NCBI RefSeq assembly: GCF_014712225.1
Contig: NZ_JACXBW010000007.1
Coordinates: 124,001-188,000 of the forward strand
DNA from: Pseudarthrobacter sulfonivorans
GTDB lineage: Bacteria > Actinomycetota > Actinomycetes > Actinomycetales > Micrococcaceae
Reading direction: 5' to 3'
DNA length: 64,000 nt
Shown here: piece by piece, positions 1 through 8,558 of the stretch
Position numbering within the stretch: position 1 is the first letter of the stretch
Layout of the letters: every line of letters begins with the position of its first letter
Notes under the pieces: model-generated
What the model was told of the DNA's origin: nothing
What the model saw: the letters and a program-made list of their open reading frames with translations, nothing else
The model's database searches: none
Program-made: the position numbers and the translations under genes

Positions 1-435
1 ACGAACTTGTCCTTGCCGCCGAGCTGGTTCCATTCGTTGTCGCCCAGCTTCACGAACGCGCCGGTGGAGTAGGCCGTAGGGGTGAAGGTGGTGCCCAAAC
101 CGTACACGTCGGGGCCCTGGCCGGACACCACGGAGGTCTGGATCCGGGTCATCTCGTCATTGGCGGTGGCGAACGTCTCCCATTGGATGTCGGCCCCGGT
201 TTCCGCCTTGAACTTGGTGCTCATTTCCTTGAACCAGGCCTGCTGCTCCTGGGGATACTGCGCTGTCACGTTCATCAGGACGTTGAGCGTTTTCCCGGCG
301 CCATCCACCTTGCCGCCCGTGGCACCGGAGCCGGCGCCGCCTGACCCGCCTGAGCCGCCGCAAGCGGCAAGCATCAGGACGGAAATTGTCGCGGCGGCAA
401 CAGCACCCAGGCGACGTGGTTTGGACATACCCATG
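1..435 (-). CDS. Extracellular solute-binding lipoprotein (carbohydrate ABC transporter type), 3' part outside window
   Basis: The 145 N-terminal codons are visible; the gene runs off the left edge. The start at 435 is chosen because an AGGAG ribosome site lies 7 nt upstream; a second ATG two codons in is also possible. A lipoprotein signal peptide is clear: basic MSKPRR, a hydrophobic stretch, and lipobox LAAC with Cys about residue 25, followed by a Gly/Ser-rich linker. The mature part (MNVTAQYPQEQQAWFKEM, then SGQGPDVYGLGT) matches the N-terminal lobe of family-1 extracellular sugar-binding proteins. It would deliver a sugar or oligosaccharide to an ABC permease, but no permease is in the window, so the substrate is unknown. 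Family call is firm; specificity is not. Confidence 0.85.
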
Positions 436-624
436 AGACTTCTCCTTTGAAGACATTCGTTGCGGCAGAGACCCGAGACTTAGATCACAGTCTAGGGTTT
501 CTTTCTCCGCGGCTAGCGTATTCATCGGAGTCAAAGCTTGGCAAGCGATTGCCAAAAACTGTTACCAGAGCTTCACCACGGATAGGACCCCCTTACCCGG
601 TCGGAAGCAGGACTGCCGCACGCC

Positions 625-2223
625 TCAGACGGTGCCCCCGTGTGCGACGGCGTGGTCCACGTCGGCGTAGATGCCTGCCATCCAGGATTCGACGTCGGCA
701 GCCTTCCGGGGAAGCTCGGCGCTGAGGTTGACCGGCCCGTCGGCCGTCATCAGGATGTCGTCCTCGATCCGCACGCCGATACCGCGGTACTCGGCAGGGA
801 TGGCCAGGTCTTCGTTCTTGAAGTAGAGGCCGGGCTCGATGGTGAAGACCATGCCTGCCGTGAGGACGCCATCGAGGTAAAGCTCGCGCTTGGCCTGGGC
901 GCAGTCATGGACGTCGAGGCCCAGGTGGTGGCTGGTGCCGTGCGGCATCCAGCGGCGGTGCTGCTGGCCTTCAGGGCTGATGGCTTCCTCAACACTGACA
1001 GGCAGGAGCCCCCACTCGGCGAGCCGCTCAGCCAGTACCGTGGTGGCGGCAGTGTGGATGTCGCGGAACCTGGTGCCTGGCTGGGCGGCGGCGAACCCGG
1101 CGTCGGCGGCATCGAGGACCGCCTCATAGACCTTGCGCTGCATGTCGCTGAACGTGCCATTGGCAGGCAGTGTCCGGGTGACATCGGCGGTGTACAGCGA
1201 GTCGGCTTCGACGCCGGCATCCAGCAGCAGCAGCTCGCCCGCGTTGATCCTGCCCGTGTTGCGGTTCCAGTGCAGCACAGTGGCGTTGTTCCCTGCGGCG
1301 GCGATGGTGTCGTACCCCAGTTCGTTGCCCACTTCGCGGGCCCGCGCAAAGAAGGCACCCTCCACAACGCGTTCGCCGCGGGCATGCGTCAGTGCCCGCG
1401 GAAGGGACTTGACCACTTCCACAAAGCCCTCCACGGTGGCTGCCACGGCCGTCTTCATCTGTTCGATTTCCCAGTCATCCTTGAGGAGCCGGAGTTCGGC
1501 CAGGGCTTCGGATAGTTTCTCATCCAAGGCATCCAGGACTGCGAGGTCCAGGTTGTCCGGATCCTTGGCGGTGTTGTAGCGGGCAGTATCCACGAGTGCG
1601 TCGATGTTCTCATCGACCTTGCGGACCAGCCGGATGGAGATGCCGCCGATCTCGGGAGCGCCCACATTCTTCGCGATTGCTGTCTCGAGTGCATCGATGT
1701 GGGCGGTGGGCAGGCCGAGACGGGCCTCGAACTCGGCGAGCGTGGGGCGGGTACCGATCCAGAATTCACCCGACCGTGAGTCGGCATAGAACTGTTCCGT
1801 GTCCCGTCCTGCGAGCGGGCGGAAGTACAGGGTGGCACGGTGGTGCCCGCCGTCGTCGCCCTTTCCTTCCCCTGCCGGCTCCAGGATGAGGACGGCGTCC
1901 GGCTCGTGGTCAAGGCCGAGGCCGGTGAGGTGGGCGAAGCCGGAGTGGGGGCGGAAGCGGTAATCGCAGTCGTTGGACCGGACTTTCAGGGGCCCGGCGG
2001 GGATGACCAGGCGTTCGCCTTTGAACTGGTCGGAAATGGCCCTGCGCCTGGCCGCGGTGTAGTCCGCTACGGCGTCGCGGGCCGGCAGCTGCTGGCCGGT
2101 GGGCGCCCAGTTGCTGGCCATAAAAGTCTTGAAGGCATCGGAACTGGGCCGCTGCGAGCGGTTGTTGACGCGCTCATCGAGGGGCTGGGAAGCAGAGGTC
2201 AGGGTATTTTCGGCATCGTTCAC
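625..2223 (-). CDS. pepP: Xaa-Pro aminopeptidase (aminopeptidase P, M24B)
   Basis: Cytosolic metallopeptidase that removes an N-terminal residue preceding proline. At 532 aa it has an AMP_N domain (about residues 50-200) followed by a creatinase-like pita-bread domain. The five metal ligands are visible: D335 (LLLLDAGVEAD), D347 (YTADVTRT), H432 (PHGTSHHLG), E463 (TIEPGLYF) and E487 (GVRIEDD), expected to hold two Mn ions. The first ~45 residues are polar and low-complexity, an extension beyond the E. coli enzyme. It is transcribed away from the PHP gene with 71 nt between the starts; the 189 nt separating it from the solute-binding protein gene hold no recognisable element. Confidence 0.95.
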   Translation of the reverse strand: MNDAENTLTSASQPLDERVNNRSQRPSSDAFKTFMASNWAPTGQQLPARDAVADYTAARRRAISDQFKGERLVIPAGPLKVRSNDCDYRFRPHSGFAHLTGLGLDHEPDAVLILEPAGEGKGDDGGHHRATLYFRPLAGRDTEQFYADSRSGEFWIGTRPTLAEFEARLGLPTAHIDALETAIAKNVGAPEIGGISIRLVRKVDENIDALVDTARYNTAKDPDNLDLAVLDALDEKLSEALAELRLLKDDWEIEQMKTAVAATVEGFVEVVKSLPRALTHARGERVVEGAFFARAREVGNELGYDTIAAAGNNATVLHWNRNTGRINAGELLLLDAGVEADSLYTADVTRTLPANGTFSDMQRKVYEAVLDAADAGFAAAQPGTRFRDIHTAATTVLAERLAEWGLLPVSVEEAISPEGQQHRRWMPHGTSHHLGLDVHDCAQAKRELYLDGVLTAGMVFTIEPGLYFKNEDLAIPAEYRGIGVRIEDDILMTADGPVNLSAELPRKAADVESWMAGIYADVDHAVAHGGTV

Positions 2224-2294
2224 GGCACCATCGTCTCACCAGCAGCGAGCCTTGGGCCAATACCCGGGCGCATGCGGTCAACTAGGCTGGGCAG

Positions 2295-3143
2295 GTGAGG
2301 ATTGACCTGCATGCCCACTCCAACGTTTCCGATGGCACGGAAACCCCCGCTGACGTGATGGCCTCGGCAGCCCGGGCGGGCCTTGACGTCGTGGCCCTGA
2401 CCGACCACGACTCCACGGACGGCTGGCCCCAAGCGTCGCAAGCGGCGTTGGCCCACGGTGTGGCCCTGGTCCCGGGAATGGAAGTTTCCTGCCGGACGGA
2501 GCAGGGCATCAGCGTGCACCTGCTGAGCTACCTGCACGATCCTGCCCACCCCGGGCTGCTTGAGGAAATCACCAAGTCCAAGGACGCACGCCTCACCCGG
2601 GCCGAACGCATGGTGACCCTCCTCGCCGAGGACTATCCGCTGACCTGGGACGACGTCATCCATCACGTTGCCCCGGGGGCCACGCTGGGGCGCCCGCACA
2701 TCGCCGATGCCCTGGTGGCGGCCGGGGTGGTTTCGGACCGGTCGGAAGCCTTCACGTCCATCCTCACCTCGCGGTCGCGCTACTTTGTCCAGCACTACGC
2801 ACCCGACCCGGCCACCGCCGTCGAACTTGTCCGGGCGGCAGGCGGTGTCCCCGTCTTCGCCCATCCCGTGGCGTCCTCCCGCGGACGGATCGTGGGGGAG
2901 CGCACCTACCGCGACATGATCGACGCCGGCCTGGCGGGCCTGGAGATCGACCACCGCGACAACCCAGAGGAAGGCCGTGAGTTCCTGCGGGGACTTGCAG
3001 CCAGGCACGGACTGCTGATCACGGGGTCCTCCGACTACCACGGCACGGGCAAACCCAATCTGCTGGGGGAGAACATGACGTCGCCGGAGGTGCTGGCCCG
3101 CATCGAGGAACTGGGCACGGGGACCGCCGTCGTCCGCCCCTGA
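2295..3143 (+). CDS. PHP-domain phosphoesterase (TrpH/YciV-like)
   Basis: A 282-aa protein starting at GTG 2295 with MRIDLHAHSNVSDG, the first PHP metal motif (HxH at residues 6 and 8). TDHDSTDG supplies the second motif, GMEVSC the Glu, and later HPVASSRG, IDHRDN and GSSDYHG the remaining His/Asp ligands expected for a trinuclear metal centre. Characterised relatives hydrolyse 3',5'-nucleoside bisphosphates such as pAp or trim the 5' ends of RNA (E. coli RNase AM). The exact substrate cannot be read from sequence. It converges with the methyltransferase gene, and a strong palindrome lies between the stop codons. Confidence 0.88.
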   Translation: MRIDLHAHSNVSDGTETPADVMASAARAGLDVVALTDHDSTDGWPQASQAALAHGVALVPGMEVSCRTEQGISVHLLSYLHDPAHPGLLEEITKSKDARLTRAERMVTLLAEDYPLTWDDVIHHVAPGATLGRPHIADALVAAGVVSDRSEAFTSILTSRSRYFVQHYAPDPATAVELVRAAGGVPVFAHPVASSRGRIVGERTYRDMIDAGLAGLEIDHRDNPEEGREFLRGLAARHGLLITGSSDYHGTGKPNLLGENMTSPEVLARIEELGTGTAVVRP

Positions 3144-3162
3144 CCCCTGCCCGCATCCCCAA

Positions 3163-3218
3163 GTAGGTAGCAGCAGATGTCGTTTTGAAGGCTCAAAACG
3201 ACACCTGGTGCTACCTAG
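3163..3218. repeat. Long palindrome at a convergent gene junction; REP-like element or bidirectional terminator
   Basis: Positions 3164-3188 pair with 3193-3217 with 23 of 25 matches and a 4-nt loop (AGGC). The right arm contains the stop codon of the methyltransferase gene (3215-3217). There is no U-tract on either side. The length and near-perfect symmetry, together with similar structures at other convergent junctions here, suggest a dispersed intergenic palindrome that also ends transcription of both flanking genes. Dispersal is inferred, not seen. Confidence 0.7.
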
Positions 3219-4087
3219 TTGGGAGGGTACGAGGTGAACTCGGCCTTGGCACCCAACCGCTTGGCCATGACCTCGATGGCCGGCTGGTTCTGGTCCACGC
3301 ACACAAACTTCCGGTCCAGCTTGGCCGCGACGGCGCCGAGCGTTCCGGAACCGGCGAAGAAGTCCAGGCACCAGTCACCGGGGCGGCTTGAGGCGGCCAC
3401 GACACGCCGGATGAGGCCCTCGGGCTTCTGCGTGGGGTAGCCGGTTTTTTCCTTGCCGGTGGGGGACACGATGGTATGCCACCAGACATCGGTGGGCAGC
3501 TTCCCGAGTTCCCGCTTGGCGGGCGTCACCAGGCCCGGGGCCATGTAAGGCTCCCGGTCAACTTCTAGGCTGTCGAAGTGGTACTTGGCCGGGTTCTTGA
3601 CGTACACGAGGATGTTGTCGTGCTTGGTGGGCCAGCGGTATTTGGCGCGCGCACCGTAGTCGTAGGCCCAGATGATCTCGTTCAGGAAGCACTCGCGCCC
3701 GAAGATGGCATCCAGCATCACCTTGGCGTAGTGGACTTCGCGGTAATCCAGGTGGAGGTAGAGGGTGCCGTCGTCAGCCAGTAGCCGCCAGGCCTCCACG
3801 AGCCGGGGCTCCAAAAAGGCCCAGTAATCGCTGAAGGCGTCGTCGTACCGGTGCAGGGCCCCCTTGATGGTGTCGTAGGAGCGGCCCTTGAAGCCGACAC
3901 GGTCGCCGTCGCCGCCGGTGTTGAGCACCATCCGGGTTTCCTGGCGGGTCTGGGCCCTGCCGGTGTTGAACGGCGGGTCCACGTAAATGAGTGTGAAGGC
4001 GCCGTCCGGCAGCGAGGGGAGGAACTCCGCGTTATCCGCGTGAACCACCAGGTTGCTGCCGTCCGGCGCCCAGACGGTGTCAGTCAT
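3215..4087 (-). CDS. Solitary site-specific DNA methyltransferase (N6-adenine or N4-cytosine, beta class)
   Basis: A 290-aa SAM-dependent amino-methyltransferase. The catalytic motif DPPF (residues 37-40, in YVDPPFNTG) precedes the SAM-binding motif FAGSGT (244-249), the beta-class order shared with CcrM- and HinfI-type enzymes. TGYPTQKPEGLIRR (about 215-228) is the usual segment before the SAM motif. No restriction endonuclease or specificity subunit is nearby, so it is an orphan methylase. It follows the DEAD-box helicase by 8 nt and is almost certainly cotranscribed with it. Target sequence is unknown; an RNA or protein substrate is less likely but not excluded by sequence alone. Confidence 0.88.
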   Translation of the reverse strand: MTDTVWAPDGSNLVVHADNAEFLPSLPDGAFTLIYVDPPFNTGRAQTRQETRMVLNTGGDGDRVGFKGRSYDTIKGALHRYDDAFSDYWAFLEPRLVEAWRLLADDGTLYLHLDYREVHYAKVMLDAIFGRECFLNEIIWAYDYGARAKYRWPTKHDNILVYVKNPAKYHFDSLEVDREPYMAPGLVTPAKRELGKLPTDVWWHTIVSPTGKEKTGYPTQKPEGLIRRVVAASSRPGDWCLDFFAGSGTLGAVAAKLDRKFVCVDQNQPAIEVMAKRLGAKAEFTSYPPN

Positions 4088-4095
4088 CGAGGCTG

Positions 4096-5784
4096 TTAGG
4101 CCTCTGCGTTGCCGGGCTGGGTGCCGTTGTCGGCGCCGGCCACCACTTCGCCGTTGCGGCGGCGGGTGCGGGTCCGGCTGCGGCGGGCGCGGGGGTCCAC
4201 TTCGCCGGCGGTCGTCGCCGCGGCGGCAGGTTCGGCGGCGGGCCCGGTGCCGGCGGCCGCCGCATCGGACGTACGACGGCGGCGCTCGCCTGAGCGGCCA
4301 CCTTCGGAGCCGCTGCGGCGGCTGCCCTCGCGCCCGCCTGAACGGCCGGCGTCGCGGTTGCCGTCACGGCCGCCGTCGCGCCCGCCGGAGCGGGTGTTCT
4401 TTTTGCCGGTCTCGCCCAGGTCCTCCAGGACTTCGGCGTCAACACCGGCGAGGGTGCGCTTGTTGCGGGGGAGCCGGCCCTTGGTGCCTTCCGGGATGTC
4501 CAGTTCCTCGTACAGGTGCGGGGAGGAGGAGTACGTCTCCACCGGCTCGGGGTAGCTCAGGCCCAACGCCTTGTTGATCAGGCCCCAGCGCGGCATGTCA
4601 TCCCAGTCAACGAAGGTCACGGCTGTGCCCTTGTTGCCGGCGCGGCCGGTGCGGCCCACGCGGTGCAGATAGATTTTCTCGTCCTCAACGCACTGGTAGT
4701 TGATCACGTGCGTGACGTCGTCAACGTCGATGCCGCGGGCGGCGACGTCGGTGGCCACAAGAACGTCCACCTTGTTGTTGCGGAAGGCACGGAGGGCCTG
4801 CTCGCGGGCGCCCTGGCCGAGGTCGCCGTGGATGGCGGCGGCAGCGAAGCCGCGGTCCACCAGTTCCTCGGCCACCTTCGCGGCGGTGCGCTTGGTCTTG
4901 GTGAAGATGATGGTGCGGCCGCGGCCCCGTGCCTGCAGGATGCGGGCAACAACTTCGACCTTGTCCATGCTGTGGGCACGGTAGATGAGCTGGCGGATGT
5001 CCCGCTTGGTGAGGCCCTCGTCTTCGGGATCGGCCGCGCGGATGTGCGTGGGCTGCGTCATGTAGCGGCGGGCCATGGCAATGACCGGGCCGGGCATGGT
5101 GGCCGAGAACAGGAGCGTCTGGCGGACGGCAGGGGTGCCTGCGATCAGCGTCTCGACGTCGGGCAGGAAGCCAAGGTCCAGCATTTCGTCGGCTTCGTCG
5201 AGGATGACGATCTTGACGTTCTTCAGGCTCAGGTGCTTCTGCTTGTACAGGTCAATCAGGCGGCCGGGGGTTCCCACCACGATCTCGACGCCCCTCTGCA
5301 GGGCCTCCACCTGGGGCTCGTAGGCGCGGCCGCCGTAGATGGTGGTGATGCGGGCGTTGCGCTTGAGCGAGGCGGTCTGGAGGTCGCTGGCTACCTGGAC
5401 GGCGAGCTCTCGGGTGGGCACGATGACCAGGGCCTGCGGGGCGCCGGGGACGGCGAGCTTGTCGAAACCGGCGTCGTCGGGCCCCACAACGCGCTGCAGC
5501 GCAGGGATGCCGAAGCCGAGGGTCTTGCCCGTACCGGTCTTGGCCTGGCCGATGATGTCATGGCCCGAGAGTGCCACCGGCAGGGTCATGGCCTGGATGG
5601 GGAACGGGTGGGTGATCCCGGCGTCGGCCAGGGACTCGACGATGTCGGCGCGGACGTTGTAATCGGCGAAGGACTTCTCCGCGATTTCATGCGGTTTCTC
5701 GTCGGAGATGATGGTCTCTTCGGGCTCGATCGTTTCGATGCCGGAATCGTCCGTCAGGAGCTGGTGGGTATGCAATTCACTCAC
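4096..5784 (-). CDS. DEAD-box ATP-dependent RNA helicase with basic RG/RD-rich tail
   Basis: All core motifs of the DeaD/RhlE type are present: Q motif (THPFPIQ, about 58-64), motif I AKTGTGKT (81-88), PTRELA, GG, TPGR, motif II DEAD (196-199), motif III SAT (227-229), then VATDVAARGIDV and HRVGRTGRAG in the second RecA domain. From about residue 450 to 562 the chain is a low-complexity RGG/RDGGRDG-type basic tail typical of RNA-binding extensions. Expected role is unwinding of structured RNA in ribosome assembly, mRNA decay or cold adaptation. The 290 nt upstream probably hold its promoter and a long 5' leader. The methyltransferase gene follows by 8 nt. Confidence 0.95.
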   Translation of the reverse strand: MSELHTHQLLTDDSGIETIEPEETIISDEKPHEIAEKSFADYNVRADIVESLADAGITHPFPIQAMTLPVALSGHDIIGQAKTGTGKTLGFGIPALQRVVGPDDAGFDKLAVPGAPQALVIVPTRELAVQVASDLQTASLKRNARITTIYGGRAYEPQVEALQRGVEIVVGTPGRLIDLYKQKHLSLKNVKIVILDEADEMLDLGFLPDVETLIAGTPAVRQTLLFSATMPGPVIAMARRYMTQPTHIRAADPEDEGLTKRDIRQLIYRAHSMDKVEVVARILQARGRGRTIIFTKTKRTAAKVAEELVDRGFAAAAIHGDLGQGAREQALRAFRNNKVDVLVATDVAARGIDVDDVTHVINYQCVEDEKIYLHRVGRTGRAGNKGTAVTFVDWDDMPRWGLINKALGLSYPEPVETYSSSPHLYEELDIPEGTKGRLPRNKRTLAGVDAEVLEDLGETGKKNTRSGGRDGGRDGNRDAGRSGGREGSRRSGSEGGRSGERRRRTSDAAAAGTGPAAEPAAAATTAGEVDPRARRSRTRTRRRNGEVVAGADNGTQPGNAEA

Positions 5785-6074
5785 AGGTGAGTTTCCTTAT
5801 TCATTTGGGCATTGGCGCTGCCTGCTCAACGGGCCGGCCATGTGGCCGCTCCGGAGCACGCTCGGGCGCGCAAGCAAATCCAGTGGAAGCCGATCGCGGG
5901 CTATCTAAATGCTGGCACTGGTGACCAGCGGGTCTGTCTCAAGATCGCGTAGGGGCGGGCTTGTTGAATTCAAAATCAAGGAAATCAACGACCGGGCATC
6001 CATATCTACTTCTTCAGTCTAGCCGTACGGACCACGAATCCCGGCTTTTGGCCCTTGAGGCAGGGGCAGGCAAC

Positions 6075-7577
6075 TCAGGCCAGGAGCTCGAAGTGGACCT
6101 CACGGGCGGCGATATCGGAGGAGATCAGGCGCACCCGCACCGTTGTACCGGATTCCAGGTCGCCGGCGCACCGGGCTGTCACGGCCGGCTCGGCGATCTG
6201 GATGATCCCCGAGGGGCCGTTGCCGTTCTTCCCGTTCCCGTTCTTTCCGCCGTTTCCGTTCTTAACGCCGTTGCCATTGTCCTTCTGCGGCTTGGACCCG
6301 GAAATGACAATCGCATCAAACTCCTGGCCGATGTGGTTGACCAGGAGGGCGGCTTCCACGGTATCCAGCGCCATGCGTTCCATCCGGCTTGCCAGCTGGT
6401 CGGATGCGGCCATGATGTCCGGCAGGGTGGGCAGGGCTTCCCGCGCCCAGTCGGGGACCGGCTTGCCGTTACTCAGGGCTTCGCAGATCACCAGGACAAA
6501 CCTGTCGATGAGCCGCCGGAGGGGCGCCGTGGTGTGGGCATAGGCTGCCCCGATGGCCGACTGGATGGCAGCTTCGGGGACTGTGCCGTCAAACGCTGTG
6601 TAGCTGGCTCCGCGGAAGAGCATGCCTGCGGAATGCAGGATGGCCAGTTGGCGGGGCTCGGTGGGGTCGAGGCTGCGGAGGTACTCGCCGTAGCTGGCCT
6701 TCCCGTCCCACGGCTTGCCCAGGGCCACCGTCTGGAGCCGGAAATGCCGGAGGGAGCGCTCGTCCGGGGCGGGCATGGTGCGCAGGATGCCGACCTTCCC
6801 CGCCAGCATCATGTCCGCGGCCGCCATTCCCGTCATCAGCGAAATCTGGGCATTCCAGTCCTCCACCGGAAGCTGCGGCGCCGCCGCAATCCGGTAGCCG
6901 CCGTCGGGCAGTTGGACGATTTCCTGCTCCGGCATGTTCAGGCTGGCGCCGCCGCGCTGGCGTTCCAGTTCAACGCGCTTGAGCCCCACTTCCTTCAGGA
7001 GCTGCAGCACCGGGTTGGCTGTTCCGGCGTCGATCTCGGCCTGGACACCCTTGTAGTCCAGCTTGGACCGGCTGCGGATGGTGGCCCGCTGGACGGACAC
7101 GCTGCCAACGCGGGCGGCGTCGTCGAGCCCGAATTCCCAGACAAAGGCGGCGCACAGCTGATCGGCCAGAAGGCTGCCCGCCTCCTCGCTGATGACCTCG
7201 GGGTGCAGCGGGATCCGGCCGTCCGGGGCGTAGAACGTCTGGCCGCGGCGGCGGGTTTCGGCGTCCAGGTCACCGCCGGGGCGGACAAACGAGGGCACGT
7301 CCGCGATGGCGTACAGCACCCGGTAGCCGGCGTCGGAACGCTCGATGAACACCGCCTGATCAAGGTCAGTGGACGACGCCGGGTCGATGGTCAAAAACTC
7401 AACGTCCGTGAGGTCGGAGGGCGGCAGCTGATGAGCGGCCACGGCCGCCTCGGCGTCCCGGACCGCCTCGGCCGGGTAAGGTCCGGGCAGTTCCAGCTCG
7501 GTCCGCAGGGCACTCAGGGCTGCCGTGAGGGCGTTGTTCTTCTCATGGACGTTGGGGGCCAGCCGATGATGGGACAC
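6075..7577 (-). CDS. RNB-domain ribonuclease (RNase II/R family)
   Basis: A 500-aa 3'-5' exoribonuclease. The RNB signature [16 protein letters not shown] (about 62-77) provides catalytic acidic residues D65, D71 and D73, and [12 protein letters not shown] is the conserved RNB C-terminal segment. It lacks the N-terminal cold-shock domains of full-length RNase R/II. The C-terminal S1-like part is interrupted by an Asn/Gly/Lys repeat (about residues 430-455, [15 protein letters not shown]), encoded by a short degenerate DNA repeat near 6215-6290. thiE lies upstream on the same strand, 107 nt away. The family is sure; the RNA substrate is not. Confidence 0.9.
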   Translation of the reverse strand: MSHHRLAPNVHEKNNALTAALSALRTELELPGPYPAEAVRDAEAAVAAHQLPPSDLTDVEFLTIDPASSTDLDQAVFIERSDAGYRVLYAIADVPSFVRPGGDLDAETRRRGQTFYAPDGRIPLHPEVISEEAGSLLADQLCAAFVWEFGLDDAARVGSVSVQRATIRSRSKLDYKGVQAEIDAGTANPVLQLLKEVGLKRVELERQRGGASLNMPEQEIVQLPDGGYRIAAAPQLPVEDWNAQISLMTGMAAADMMLAGKVGILRTMPAPDERSLRHFRLQTVALGKPWDGKASYGEYLRSLDPTEPRQLAILHSAGMLFRGASYTAFDGTVPEAAIQSAIGAAYAHTTAPLRRLIDRFVLVICEALSNGKPVPDWAREALPTLPDIMAASDQLASRMERMALDTVEAALLVNHIGQEFDAIVISGSKPQKDNGNGVKNGNGGKNGNGKNGNGPSGIIQIAEPAVTARCAGDLESGTTVRVRLISSDIAAREVHFELLA

Positions 7578-7632
7578 AAAAGTCAGGTTAGCCCGATTTC
7601 CCGGGATCGCGCACGCCCCGTCCCGCTACGCC

Positions 7633-7689
7633 CTGGATTCTCAGGAGGTGCGTGCTGGATTCTCAGGGGCTGCGCCCCGGTTTCTCAGG
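7633..7689. repeat. Three 22-nt-spaced direct repeats at the thiE 3' end
   Basis: The motif CTGGATTCTCAGG occurs at 7633-7645 and 7655-7667, with a variant (CCGGTTTCTCAGG) at 7677-7689; the starts are exactly 22 nt apart. The last unit contains the thiE stop codon, so each upstream unit carries a copy of the stop-codon neighbourhood. This looks like a local tandem duplication of the gene's end. No function is evident. Confidence 0.6.
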
Positions 7690-8431
7690 CCGCGCCGGCG
7701 TCCAAGGCGGCCAGGAGGGCCCTGGCGGCTGCGGCGGGATCAGAGGCCTCCGTAATGGCGCGCACCACAACGATCCTGCTGGCACCTGCCGCCACCACCT
7801 GTTCGACGTTGTCCAGGTCGATCCCGCCGATCGCGAACCAGGGAAGCGCGGCCTGGGTTCCGGTGGCAGCAACGGCGTCCGCCGCGTATCGCACGAGGTC
7901 AAGGCCGACGGCGGACCGGCCGGGTTTGGTGGGGGTGGCCCACACCGGTCCCACGCAGAAGTAGTCGAGGCCGTCGTCGGCACTCACCGAGGACGACAAC
8001 CGGATGGCGCCCTCAATCTGTTCCGTGGTGTGGGTGGAAAGCCCCACCACGGCACCGGCCCCCAGCAGCGTGCGGGCGGAGGCCACGGGCAGGTCCTTCT
8101 GGCCGATGTGGAAGACCGGCGCGCCGGACAGCATCGCGATGTCAGCGCGGTCATTCACTGCCCAGAGCCGTCCGTGGCGGGAGGCGGCGGCCTGAAGGAC
8201 CGTCAGCAGTTCCAGCTCCTCGGCGGCCTCGATGCCCTTGTCGCGGAGTTGGATGATGTCCACACCGCCGGCAAATGCCGCGTCCACAAACTCAGCAAAG
8301 TCCCCGCGGTCGCGGCGTGCATCAGTGCACAGGTACAACCTGGCACTGTGGGGCAGGCCGCCGCCGGACTCCTGGACAGTGGTGCTGGGGAGGATGCTGG
8401 GGCTGGAAGACACGTTCATGGAAACCACCAT
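7685..8431 (-). CDS. thiE: Thiamine-phosphate synthase
   Basis: Joins hydroxymethylpyrimidine pyrophosphate to thiazole phosphate to give thiamine phosphate. The TIM-barrel landmarks are present: IIQLRDKG (phosphate and Mg binding), [39 protein letters not shown] (pyrophosphate/thiazole-phosphate loop) and WFAIGGID. At 248 aa it is of usual size. ATG 8431 and ATG 8419 are both possible; the shorter form removes only four residues. It is divergent from thiO and has no riboswitch of its own visible on this strand, so it may be controlled differently from thiOSG. Confidence 0.95.
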   Translation of the reverse strand: MVVSMNVSSSPSILPSTTVQESGGGLPHSARLYLCTDARRDRGDFAEFVDAAFAGGVDIIQLRDKGIEAAEELELLTVLQAAASRHGRLWAVNDRADIAMLSGAPVFHIGQKDLPVASARTLLGAGAVVGLSTHTTEQIEGAIRLSSSVSADDGLDYFCVGPVWATPTKPGRSAVGLDLVRYAADAVAATGTQAALPWFAIGGIDLDNVEQVVAAGASRIVVVRAITEASDPAAAARALLAALDAGAA

Positions 8432-8453
8432 AGTTCCCCTAAACTGGGCGAGT

Positions 8454-8550
8454 ACTGCGGGAGCCCGTTGCAGCCGTCACAAAGCGGCCGGGCTGAGAGG
8501 GCATCAGAGCCGACCGCTTGACCTGATCCGGCTAGTACCGGCGTAGGGAA
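8454..8550 (+). promoter_or_regulatory. TPP riboswitch (THI element)
   Basis: The conserved THI-box parts appear in order: a GCGGGAGCCCG start of P1/P2, GGCTGAGAGGGC (pyrimidine-sensing CUGAGA segment), then GACCGCTTGACCTGATC, and CGGCTAGTACCGGCGTAGGGA (pyrophosphate-sensing helix and closing strand). The closing strand runs into AGGGAAGG, the ribosome site of thiO, 8-9 nt before its ATG. TPP binding would therefore most simply block translation initiation of thiO and lower expression of the coupled thiS and thiG. Confidence 0.95.
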
Positions 8551-8558
8551 GGAAACAC

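Noticed and set aside
4516..5790. 424-codon + strand reading frame
   Set aside because: Antisense to the DEAD-box helicase, which has every family motif.
5961..7964. 667-codon + strand reading frame
   Set aside because: Complement of the RNB ribonuclease and thiE; composition is typical of antisense frames in GC-rich DNA.
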